64,000 nt of DNA from Flavobacterium hibisci (lineage in GTDB: Bacteria > Bacteroidota > Bacteroidia > Flavobacteriales > Flavobacteriaceae). A model generated the notes under the pieces. That model was not told the DNA's origin and made no database searches. It saw only the letters and a program-made list of their open reading frames with translations. This document shows positions 9,614 to 16,222 of the stretch, piece after piece. Location: NCBI RefSeq assembly GCF_020026925.1, contig NZ_JAIQDW010000001.1:607401-671400 (forward strand), written 5' to 3'. Every line of letters starts with the position of its first letter. Positions within the stretch are counted from its first letter, which is position 1. Made by a program: the position numbers and the translations under genes.

Positions 9614-10180
9614 ATGGAAACTGCTTTTATTATCACTACAATATTATTAGTCTTATATTCATCACTTGCATTGTTTGACGGTGTGTATTTACACCTTTAC
9701 AAATATCGTTTGCATGAGCAAAAGGAGAGTAAATTTGAACACCTCACACATACTATTAGAGCCCTTTTATTTTTAGTAATTCTTTATACTTTGTTTATTG
9801 AGATCGAAAATAACAATCTGTTTTTCACAGGTATTGCATTTATTTTCCTCGACATTTTCATAATGATTATTGATGCCTATACAGAAAAAGACAGTAGAAA
9901 ATTTATGGGTGGTCTGCCTCGCTGGGAGTATATCATACATCTTTTGATAAATGGCTTTCATTTTGCAGGTATTGCTATATTTTTAGTCCTCAAAATTAAT
10001 CTTACAAATGAAGGTATAACTTTAAAAAATAATTTCCTTGAATTTGAAAATTATAACCTTTTCAAAATAATTGCTTTAAATATTTTACCCGGTTCAATTC
10101 TAATAGCTTTACTACACTTTCTGGTATACATACCTAAATTCAATTTTTACTTAAAAAAAATCCAACTCAAATGTTGTTAA
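9614..10180 (+). CDS. Integral membrane protein of the ars operon
   Basis: A 188-residue protein with about five hydrophobic segments (roughly 3-22, 47-63, 69-88, 107-128, 152-172). I do not recognise a named family. It lies directly behind arsR with almost no gap and ends in Lys-Cys-Cys, like ArsR itself. A role in sensing or handling arsenite or another thiophilic metal at the membrane is inferred from context only. A motif such as KYRLHEQKESKFEHLTHTIR forms the first cytoplasmic loop. Confidence 0.7.
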   Translation: METAFIITTILLVLYSSLALFDGVYLHLYKYRLHEQKESKFEHLTHTIRALLFLVILYTLFIEIENNNLFFTGIAFIFLDIFIMIIDAYTEKDSRKFMGGLPRWEYIIHLLINGFHFAGIAIFLVLKINLTNEGITLKNNFLEFENYNLFKIIALNILPGSILIALLHFLVYIPKFNFYLKKIQLKCC

Positions 10181-10200
10181 CCATTTTTTTGTTACAATAA

Positions 10201-10217
10201 ATCGCAATATTGCAATA
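10201..10217. promoter_or_regulatory. Candidate ArsR operator 2
   Basis: The sequence atcgcaatattgcaata, with palindromic core gcaatattgc, lies 20 bp before the DUF6428-like gene. It repeats the site in front of arsR with one change. This suggests an internal, ArsR-controlled promoter for the last three genes. Confidence 0.6.
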
Positions 10218-10237
10218 AACAACTAAATAATAAAACT

Positions 10238-10714
10238 ATGAAACTATCCGAAATTAAAACAATACTCAAAACTGTAGAAACAGTAAATTTTCAATTACCA
10301 AACGGAAACTTCGTACCGGAGCATTTCCATGTTACAGAAGTAGGCTTAATAACTAAAAACTTCATTGATTGCGGAGGAACTGTACGTAAAGAAACTGTAG
10401 TAAACTTTCAGCTTTGGAATGCCAACGATTTTGAACATCGTTTAAAACCACAAAAACTGATTCATATTATCGAACTTTCTGAAAAAGTTTTAGGAATTGA
10501 AGATTTTGAAATTGAAGTCGAATATCAGGACACTACTACAATTGGAAAATATGATTTGGGTTTCAATGGCAAGGATTTCCAACTTCTCAATAAGAAAACG
10601 GCTTGTCTGGCACAGGATCAATGTGGAATTCCTGCCGAAAAACAAAAAACAAACCTTATACAGCTTACCGCTAATAATACTAATTCATGTACTCCAGGCG
10701 GAGGATGCTGCTAA
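10238..10714 (+). CDS. DUF6428-like protein
   Basis: A 158-residue soluble protein. The segments PNGNFVPEHFHVTEVG and NFIDCGGTVRKETVVNFQLW resemble the family I know as DUF6428, common next to arsR in Bacteroidota; the family name is from memory. It has several Cys residues, with ACLAQDQCG near residue 125 and a C-terminal CTPGGGCC, which suggests metal or arsenite binding. The biochemical function is not known. It follows the second candidate operator and precedes the arsC-like gene by 19 bp. Confidence 0.75.
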   Translation: MKLSEIKTILKTVETVNFQLPNGNFVPEHFHVTEVGLITKNFIDCGGTVRKETVVNFQLWNANDFEHRLKPQKLIHIIELSEKVLGIEDFEIEVEYQDTTTIGKYDLGFNGKDFQLLNKKTACLAQDQCGIPAEKQKTNLIQLTANNTNSCTPGGGCC

Positions 10715-10733
10715 ATTATTCCGTTAAATTAAT

Positions 10734-11363
10734 ATGTCAAATAAAGAAACATTATTCACTGCTATAGAGAAAGTTGTATCAGAATTTAATTTTAAAAAAA
10801 TTACTACTGAACGGAAAGACATTTTACAGCCTCTTATTGATTTCATTCAATCGAAAATTAACCATAAGGAAGATATCCGGCTGAATTTCATTTGCACACA
10901 CAATTCCAGAAGAAGTCATTTGTCGCAAATATGGGCGCAAACTGCTTCATATTATTATGGTATAAAAAATGTATATTGCTATTCGGGAGGAACAGAAGCA
11001 ACAGCAATGTTTCCCAAAGTGGCACAAACTTTAGCAAATACCGGATTTAAAGTTCAAAAACTATCCGAAGGAAACAATCCGGTTCATGCCATTAAATTTG
11101 CTAAAAACCATGCCCCAAATATCTGCTTTTCAAAAAAGTATGATGATCAATTTAATCCTGAAAGTAGTTATGCAGCCATTATGACCTGTTCACAGGCCGA
11201 CGAGGGCTGTCCGTTTATCGCAGGAGCTGAAAAACGGATTGCGGTTACGTATGAAGATCCAAAAGCTTTTGATAACACTCCTTTGCAGGACTTTAAATAT
11301 CAGGAACGTAGTCTTCAAATTGCTACTGAACTATTTTATGTTTTCTCCCAAATAAAAAAATAA
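10734..11363 (+). CDS. arsC: ArsC-like low-molecular-weight phosphatase (arsenate reductase)
   Basis: A 209-residue protein with the phosphatase P-loop CTHNSRRS (Cys54 to Arg60), the C-x5-R signature of low-molecular-weight phosphatases and thioredoxin-linked arsenate reductases. A second Cys pair in [12 protein letters not shown] could act as resolving thiols. The position directly before the arsenite exporter (1-bp gap) supports reduction of arsenate to arsenite for export. The N-terminal 45 residues are an extra helical region relative to the minimal fold. Confidence 0.85.
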   Translation: MSNKETLFTAIEKVVSEFNFKKITTERKDILQPLIDFIQSKINHKEDIRLNFICTHNSRRSHLSQIWAQTASYYYGIKNVYCYSGGTEATAMFPKVAQTLANTGFKVQKLSEGNNPVHAIKFAKNHAPNICFSKKYDDQFNPESSYAAIMTCSQADEGCPFIAGAEKRIAVTYEDPKAFDNTPLQDFKYQERSLQIATELFYVFSQIKK

Positions 11364-11364
11364 A

Positions 11365-12426
11365 ATGACTATAAATCATTGTTCGCCAATTGCAGAAAGA
11401 AAAAAGCTGTCTTTTTTAGATCAATTTCTCACATTATGGATATTTATTGCTATGATAATTGGCGTTTCTATTGGCTATTTTATTCCGTCAAGCGGAAATT
11501 TCATAAACTCCTTTTCCAGCGGAACCACGAATATTCCGCTGGCAATTGGGCTTATTTTAATGATGTATCCGCCTTTGGCAAAAGTAAAATACGAAAATAT
11601 GGGAGAAGTTTTTAAAAACACCCGAATCCTTGGTGCTTCATTATTCCTGAATTGGATTGCGGGACCAATTTTAATGTTTGCACTTGCGCTTCTGTTTTTA
11701 AAAGGCTATCCGGAATATATGATTGGTTTAATACTTATTGGTTTAGCACGCTGCATTGCTATGGTTGTCGTTTGGAATGACCTGGCTGATGGAAACCGCG
11801 AATATGCTGCTGGATTAATCGCCTTAAACAGTATTTTTCAGGTTTTGCTTTATAGTGTCTATGCGTATATTTTTATCACTATTTTGCCTCCTTATTTTGG
11901 TTATACAGGATTTGATATTGATATTAGTATTGGACAAATCGCTGAAAGTGTGGCTGTTTATTTAGGAATTCCTTTTGCTCTTGGCGTTATAAGTCGTTAT
12001 AGCCTGATAAAACTTAAGGGAGAAGAATGGTTTCAGAATAAATATGTTCCGTTTATCTCTCCAGTTACTTTGATTTCTTTGTTATTCACAATTGTGATCA
12101 TGTTTAGCTTAAAAGGAAAATTGATTGTTCAGATTCCCATGGATGTAATTCGAATTGCGATTCCTCTGGTGCTTTATTTTGCTGTTATGTTTGTCATTAG
12201 CTTTTTTACCGGAAAGTATTTTGGTGCTGATTATTCGAAAAGTACGGCAATTGCTTTTACAGCCACAGGAAACAACTTTGAACTGGCGATTGCGGTTGCA
12301 ATAGGTGTTTTCGGAATCAACAGCGGACAAGCTTTTGCAGGTGTCATTGGCCCTTTGGTCGAAGTTCCAGCTTTGATTGCCCTTGTGAATGTTGCTTTTT
12401 GGTTCAGGAAGAAATATTATTCTTAG
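11365..12426 (+). CDS. acr3: Acr3-family arsenite efflux transporter
   Basis: A 353-residue polytopic membrane protein with about ten transmembrane segments. The segment [13 protein letters not shown] (Cys130) carries the cysteine conserved in transmembrane helix 4 of Acr3 permeases, and [17 protein letters not shown] is the typical helix-9 motif. It exports arsenite using the membrane potential. It is the last gene of the arsR operon; no clear hairpin terminator follows. The convergent Imm51 gene ends only 27 bp beyond its stop. Confidence 0.95.
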   Translation: MTINHCSPIAERKKLSFLDQFLTLWIFIAMIIGVSIGYFIPSSGNFINSFSSGTTNIPLAIGLILMMYPPLAKVKYENMGEVFKNTRILGASLFLNWIAGPILMFALALLFLKGYPEYMIGLILIGLARCIAMVVVWNDLADGNREYAAGLIALNSIFQVLLYSVYAYIFITILPPYFGYTGFDIDISIGQIAESVAVYLGIPFALGVISRYSLIKLKGEEWFQNKYVPFISPVTLISLLFTIVIMFSLKGKLIVQIPMDVIRIAIPLVLYFAVMFVISFFTGKYFGADYSKSTAIAFTATGNNFELAIAVAIGVFGINSGQAFAGVIGPLVEVPALIALVNVAFWFRKKYYS

Positions 12427-12453
12427 GGTTACTTGCGGGTTTTTATTATTGCA

Positions 12454-12804
12454 TTAATCTAATTCTGCTCTTGAAAATAAATCTTGTATTAAAATTTTAT
12501 TTTCGCAGGCTTCTTTAAATGCAATAATAAAAATTTTTAAAGCATCCGTATTTGATGAATAAGCACAAAACATACCTGCTTCGGGGTCAAACTTAACGTT
12601 CTGCATTAGTTCAGACTTTCGTTCCTCTAAAAATACTTTTGCTAAAGAAGCCCAATCGTAGCCGTTTCCCTCAAATCCTTCTTCTTCCCTCTCTTGGAAA
12701 ATTTCAGTCTTGTATTCCCCTACATTCAAACATACCGAAACACTTTTTTCATATTCAACCCAAAAGAATGGCTTAATTAATTCCTTAAAATTATGAATGT
12801 TCAT
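12454..12804 (-). CDS. Imm51-family immunity protein
   Basis: A 116-residue protein. The pattern GYDWASLAKVFLEE, then KFDPEAGMFCAYSSN, then IAFKEACENKILIQDLFSRAELD fits the Imm51 family, whose members neutralise polymorphic toxins. No toxin gene is adjacent, so this is an orphan immunity gene. It overlaps the preceding gene by 14 bp and is the last unit of the minus-strand cassette array. It likely protects against toxins from neighbouring strains, which is inference from the family. Confidence 0.8.
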   Translation of the reverse strand: MNIHNFKELIKPFFWVEYEKSVSVCLNVGEYKTEIFQEREEEGFEGNGYDWASLAKVFLEERKSELMQNVKFDPEAGMFCAYSSNTDALKIFIIAFKEACENKILIQDLFSRAELD

Positions 12805-13141
12805 ATTGTTCTAATTCTTTAAAAAGTTCGTCCGCGTTTTGTTTTATACCTTCTCTAAATTTTGCAGGTATTTTATCCTTTACCCGTTCATACCAATCAT
12901 AGAAATTTTGTTTTATTTGAATGATATTTAGTTTAGTAATTCTTCTTTTTGCCATTTCAGGATAGTGCTTTGCGAAATGAACAAACGCATCTATATGTAC
13001 AAGTAAAGGCTGACATATCTCATTAGATGTTCTTAGCCATTCGTCTGATTGTTTAATTTGTTCTATTGCCAGATTAAAATAACGGGCCGGTTCTAAATCA
13101 GCCATTTGATTTCCATCTGGAGCTGTACTAAATATTTTCAT
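12791..13141 (-). CDS. Hypothetical protein in cassette array
   Basis: A 116-residue protein from the ATG at 13141; the longer in-frame start is a TTG within repeat-derived sequence and is less likely. It is mostly alpha-helical and charged, with motifs LEPARYFNLAIEQIKQSDEW and VHFAKHYPEMAKRRITK. I do not recognise a family. The 14-bp overlap with the Imm51 gene suggests that the two are translated together as a pair within one cassette. Confidence 0.7.
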   Translation of the reverse strand: MKIFSTAPDGNQMADLEPARYFNLAIEQIKQSDEWLRTSNEICQPLLVHIDAFVHFAKHYPEMAKRRITKLNIIQIKQNFYDWYERVKDKIPAKFREGIKQNADELFKELEQYEHS

Positions 13142-13201
13142 CCTTAATTTTGTGTTATTGTCTTTAGTATTTTGTAGATTTTTGTCAAAATTACCACTCA
13201 A

Positions 13202-13348
13202 GTACTACAGCGGGTTTGAGACTAAATTAAGCCCTTTCTTCGGGTTTGTAACCCGAGTCCCGATAATTATCGGGAGGAACAGGCGAAGCAAATTATCCAA
13301 ATACAAAACCATCTTTCCATTAAACAAATTACCTAAATTCTCCGTTTT
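13202..13348 (-). repeat. attC-like element R1, carrying an inserted palindromic repeat
   Basis: Read on the minus strand, the element runs from just after the 122-residue gene to just before the 116-residue gene. It keeps GGTAATTTGTTTAATGG, the block GATGGTTTTGTATTTGGA (plus-strand 13297-13314) and TTAATTTAGTCTCAAACCCG, all shared with R3. Its core is interrupted by two palindromes at 13241-13275. Terminal cores are degraded compared with R3 and R5. Confidence 0.65.
13241..13275. repeat. Palindromic REP-like insertion
   Basis: Two adjacent palindromes: cgggtttgtaacccg (13241-13255) and the perfect 18-mer tcccgataattatcggga (13258-13275). They interrupt the attC-like element R1 and look like a small mobile palindromic repeat; similar units are, from memory, frequent in Flavobacterium intergenic DNA. 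Confidence 0.6.
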
Positions 13349-13717
13349 TTATAGTTCAATATTTTCATTTCCATCATCATCTTCTTCCAAATATAATTTC
13401 CAATTTAATTTATTAGCAATTTGCTTAAAAGCGTTAATGTAAATTTGTTGATCAGTATTTTGCCCTTTTGAGCAAACAATTGCAACCAGGGTCACAAAGT
13501 GATTTACATTCTTAGAAGATGAATAATTTCCGTCATAAGTTTCTACTAATATGATTTCAACCCAAGGGAATTTGTCAGTATTTGTAAACGATTGATGATT
13601 TGTCTGCTTAAAGAATTCTGTTTCTAATAAACACTTAACCACAACTGATTTGTCGAGCCTCTTACTAAAGTTCTCGTCAAATTGAATATTAAAGTAATTA
13701 TATCTATCGCTCCACAT
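13349..13717 (-). CDS. Hypothetical cassette protein, immunity-like
   Basis: A 122-residue alpha/beta protein beginning MWSDRYNYFNIQFDEN, with FPWVEIILVET and NHFVTLVAIVCSKG as likely beta strands and an acidic C-terminus. No named family is recognised. Size and context among orphan immunity genes suggest an immunity protein; this is inference. Its gene starts 37 bp after a GTTATAAGCG core, and an attC-like element follows its stop. Confidence 0.65.
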   Translation of the reverse strand: MWSDRYNYFNIQFDENFSKRLDKSVVVKCLLETEFFKQTNHQSFTNTDKFPWVEIILVETYDGNYSSSKNVNHFVTLVAIVCSKGQNTDQQIYINAFKQIANKLNWKLYLEEDDDGNENIEL

Positions 13718-13753
13718 TATTTTATTTTTAGTCGTCTTTCTTCACTTAAAATT

Positions 13754-13889
13754 CGCTTATAACGTTCTGCCTCTACAAGCAGTTTGCGGGTTATGAAACT
13801 GAGTATTTTCGGCTAAACGAAAATAGTATTTAAAAAAAAGATAATACCACTAAATCCGCAAATCGATTATAATGACTGGTGACAGTGCC
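13754..13889 (-). repeat. attC-like element R2
   Basis: Minus-strand order: inverse core GGCACTGTCACC (13889-13878), left arm with GATTTGCGG, AT-rich centre, right arm with CCGCAAACTG, then CAGAACGTTATAAGCG (ends at 13754). The inverse core complements the start core of the upstream 411-residue cassette at 11 of 12 positions. The CAGAACGTT end is identical to those of R3 and R5. Confidence 0.7.
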
Positions 13890-13890
13890 A

Positions 13891-15126
13891 TTACTCATGA
13901 TGTACGGCAATTTTTTCTGAAATTCTTCGGATAAGAAATAAATATGGTAATATTAATTTGTTATTACGAGGAGTTGGTAAGATTACTTTATTTTCTCTAC
14001 TTTCTCTCAAATGTACCAATACATTTCTAATTTTTTCGATATTTGATTTCACACTTTTTATTATTCCTTTAGGTTCAATATCCAATTTGTCACCTTTATT
14101 TATTAAAGCAGTTATTTTAAAACCTCCATCAAATTCCAAGTCTTCCGCAAAAAAATCTTTATTTGCTTCTATTTCCATTTTAATATCTTCCCATGTACAA
14201 AAGTCTGCCAATAATTTTTCTAATTTAATACTGTCATCATTTTGTTTAAAGTTATCTTTAAATTCTTCAATCAATAGTTTACTATATTTTTCTGAGCTAT
14301 TTAATAAGTCTGGGCGTTTTATTATTCTAATCAATCTCTTTTTTAGTTCATCATTAAGATGATAGTAAGCACAATATTCTAAAACTTGAAAATAGAAAAT
14401 GAATCTTAGTCGATTGTTAGAAGTTTTTCTGGCCACGAGAAAAAGATCAAGTAAAACAGGGTCAATTTTGTTTAGATTTAAAACTTGTGGAAATTTTTCA
14501 TTTACCGAGTAACAAGGAACAATATAGTTATCTTCTTCAACTGATTCTTCAAAAATCACCAAATTTGGAGAATCACGATGATAGTATGACATGTAAAAAT
14601 TTAAATGTTTGGCAAGTGAAACGAATGAATGATCAATACTTGCAAAGTCACCTTCTATGAAAAAATTAATAGGCCTTTTGTCTGCATAATATTCTTGTAT
14701 AAAATCAGGAAGATTTTCTATATTATAAAATTCACTAAAGTCACGTAGGTTTCGATAGTCTGTATCAGAACTTGTATCTGAAACGATAAAATTTTCTGCT
14801 AACATTTTAAATTGGGGCGTAGGCTCACGAAAATTTGCTTTGAATTCAAAACCTTTGTAAAAGAAAGTAAATTCTCTGTTAATTAATTTATTTTCTTCTG
14901 GGAGTATAGTATAAATTGCCTCAAGTTCGTCTAACTCTGAATGGAAAATTGCTGAAAATTCAGGTGGGAAAATTATGTTTTCAATCAATGAAAAATCGGA
15001 GTCATCTTTAAATTTAAAATAGAATGTGTCGTCATTCCAAGCTTTAGTGATTTCATAATAACTGTCTTCAAGCTTGTAATCTAAAGATGGATTTTTTTCT
15101 TTTAAGGTTTCTAGGTGTGGATTCAT
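13891..15126 (-). CDS. Hypothetical protein with HEPN-like C-terminus
   Basis: A 411-residue soluble protein with no recognised named family. The C-terminal region holds IRNVLVHLRESRENK with Arg367 and His372 spaced as R-x4-H, the signature of HEPN-superfamily RNases, followed by a hydrophobic helix (KLILPYLFLIRRI). The N-terminal two thirds look mixed alpha/beta. HEPN proteins often act in phage defence or toxin systems, so a defence role is possible but unproven. The gene forms a complete cassette with matching terminal cores at 15142-15153 and 13878-13889. Confidence 0.6.
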   Translation of the reverse strand: MNPHLETLKEKNPSLDYKLEDSYYEITKAWNDDTFYFKFKDDSDFSLIENIIFPPEFSAIFHSELDELEAIYTILPEENKLINREFTFFYKGFEFKANFREPTPQFKMLAENFIVSDTSSDTDYRNLRDFSEFYNIENLPDFIQEYYADKRPINFFIEGDFASIDHSFVSLAKHLNFYMSYYHRDSPNLVIFEESVEEDNYIVPCYSVNEKFPQVLNLNKIDPVLLDLFLVARKTSNNRLRFIFYFQVLEYCAYYHLNDELKKRLIRIIKRPDLLNSSEKYSKLLIEEFKDNFKQNDDSIKLEKLLADFCTWEDIKMEIEANKDFFAEDLEFDGGFKITALINKGDKLDIEPKGIIKSVKSNIEKIRNVLVHLRESRENKVILPTPRNNKLILPYLFLIRRISEKIAVHHE

Positions 15127-15141
15127 TAGTAGTTTTTTTTA

Positions 15142-15287
15142 GGCACTGTCAACGTTCTGAAGCTTGGCAAGGTTGAAGACTAAATTAAGATTTATGTTTC
15201 GGTTATTCACTATTTTTTCAAACACAAAACCATCTTCAAATTAAGCCAATTGCCGAGCTTGCTTTTAGCGTGTATTACCAGTAGTTA
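15142..15287 (-). repeat. attC-like element R3
   Basis: Minus-strand order: TAACTACTGGTAAT (15287-15274), left arm AAGCTCGGCAATTGGCTTAAT, block GATGGTTTTGTGTTTGAA (from 15234), ATAGTGAATAACCGAAA, right arm TTGCCAAGCTTCAGAACGTT and GACAGTGCC. The arms pair over 11 bp with one C-A mismatch. This is the best-preserved copy in the minus-strand array and shares its centre with R5, 47 kb away. Confidence 0.75.
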
Positions 15288-15290
15288 TTT

Positions 15291-15860
15291 TTAACCGTAA
15301 TTGAAATAAATAGTTTTTGAACCATTGCTCAATCCAAAATTAAGAAGGCTAAGGAGATTTCTAAGATCTTGACCTAAATTGTTACCAATATATCCATCAC
15401 CAGGATTAGTATGAAAGTTTGAGAAATATTTTTCAATTCCTATAGTATCATAACTTGTTTTATCAAGTTTTTGTTCTAAATTTTCAGTCTCTCCAAGTTT
15501 TTCGATTAATAATGTTAGGTTATTTTTTACTTCTGAAATGTTATTTTCAACTTCAATATTTTTCTTCAGCCTTGATTGTCTTAGGTTCTCTTTTTCATCT
15601 TCATCGTCTTCAAATTCAAGCATTTCTTCAATTTCCCATTCTTCAGTATATTCTTGCATATTGTAAAGAAAAGTAATGTCTACACCAGTTAATTCACCTA
15701 TTTGGTCAAGTTCGGGTCTACAATCTTCAACTACGTCTTTTCTGCACATGAAATTACAAAATGTCCTACTTAAATTTGCTACTTCTTGAATTTTTTCAAA
15801 CTCATCAAGCAAGTAAATATTTTCTTGATTGTCAAAATTTACTGAAATGTCTAAACCCAT
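15291..15860 (-). CDS. Hypothetical cassette protein
   Basis: A 189-residue acidic protein beginning MGLDISVNFDNQE and ending with DGYIGNNLGQDLRNLLSLL and SKTIYFNYG. The middle (about 70-130) is charged and probably helical or coiled-coil. No named family is recognised. It is the first gene of the minus-strand array. Its start core GTTGCCAGTAATTA and post-stop TAACTACTGGTAAT are inverted copies at 11 of 14 positions, which marks it as one cassette. Confidence 0.65.
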   Translation of the reverse strand: MGLDISVNFDNQENIYLLDEFEKIQEVANLSRTFCNFMCRKDVVEDCRPELDQIGELTGVDITFLYNMQEYTEEWEIEEMLEFEDDEDEKENLRQSRLKKNIEVENNISEVKNNLTLLIEKLGETENLEQKLDKTSYDTIGIEKYFSNFHTNPGDGYIGNNLGQDLRNLLSLLNFGLSNGSKTIYFNYG

Positions 15861-15873
15861 AATCTGTTTTTTA

Positions 15874-15918
15874 TAATTACTGGCAACTTGTTAATATGCG
15901 AAACAAACATTCGCATAT
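15874..15918 (-). other. Head of minus-strand cassette array (attI-like candidate)
   Basis: On the minus strand an 8-bp hairpin (ATATGCGA...TCGCATAT, 15918-15894) is followed by TAACAAGTTGCCAG, where GTTGCC begins the first cassette. The head of the plus-strand array at 61045-61083 has the same order, with TCACATATA followed by TAAACAAGTTAG. The shared arrangement suggests a common recombination or leader site. Confidence 0.5.
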
Positions 15919-15968
15919 CTACCCAAATTTAAATGTATATACGAAGTTTTGTTTCGTATTATTTTTTC

Positions 15969-15976
15969 CAAATATA
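15969..15976 (-). promoter_or_regulatory. Candidate promoter reading into the minus-strand array
   Basis: The minus strand reads TATATTTG, matching the Bacteroidota TAnnTTTG element, about 110 bp before the first cassette gene. A second imperfect hairpin (15939-15959) lies between it and the array head. Confidence 0.4.
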
Positions 15977-16048
15977 TTTATTTTTTCTTACAACTTTATG
16001 AGATATACAATTTTATAAATCCCAAAAATCCTCTTATGAAAAACCACT

Positions 16049-16127
16049 GCCCCTAGCCCAGATGGAAGCGGCATCCTTTTGTGACGGGGTTCGGCACAAA
16101 AGATATAGCGTACAGCTGGAAATAGCT
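16049..16127 (-). ncRNA. Flavo-1-like RNA element, copy 1
   Basis: Read on the minus strand it begins with AGCTATTTCCAGCTGTA, has CGCTATATCTTTTGTG, a hairpin tip, then AAAAGGATGCCGCTTCC and GGGCTAGGGGC. Two other copies in the window share these blocks. The layout fits my memory of the Flavo-1 motif of Flavobacteria, but the name and the strand need an Rfam check. It points into the minus-strand cassette array. Confidence 0.6.
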
Positions 16128-16222
16128 TCTGATCAAAAAAATCAACATTAACATTTCATTTAATTAGGGTTCAAAGATTTAATTACTATTTTTGGGACTC
16201 TTTCAAAAATAGGAATCACGCT

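Noticed and set aside
15142..15290. Simple transcription terminator between cassette genes
   Set aside because: The element is about 145 bp with conserved internal blocks and gene-specific ends, and lacks a T-tract after the arms.
12400..16000. Integron integrase or transposase gene in or next to the first array
   Set aside because: All frames of useful length were assigned; none has recombinase motifs. The same holds for the second array within the window.
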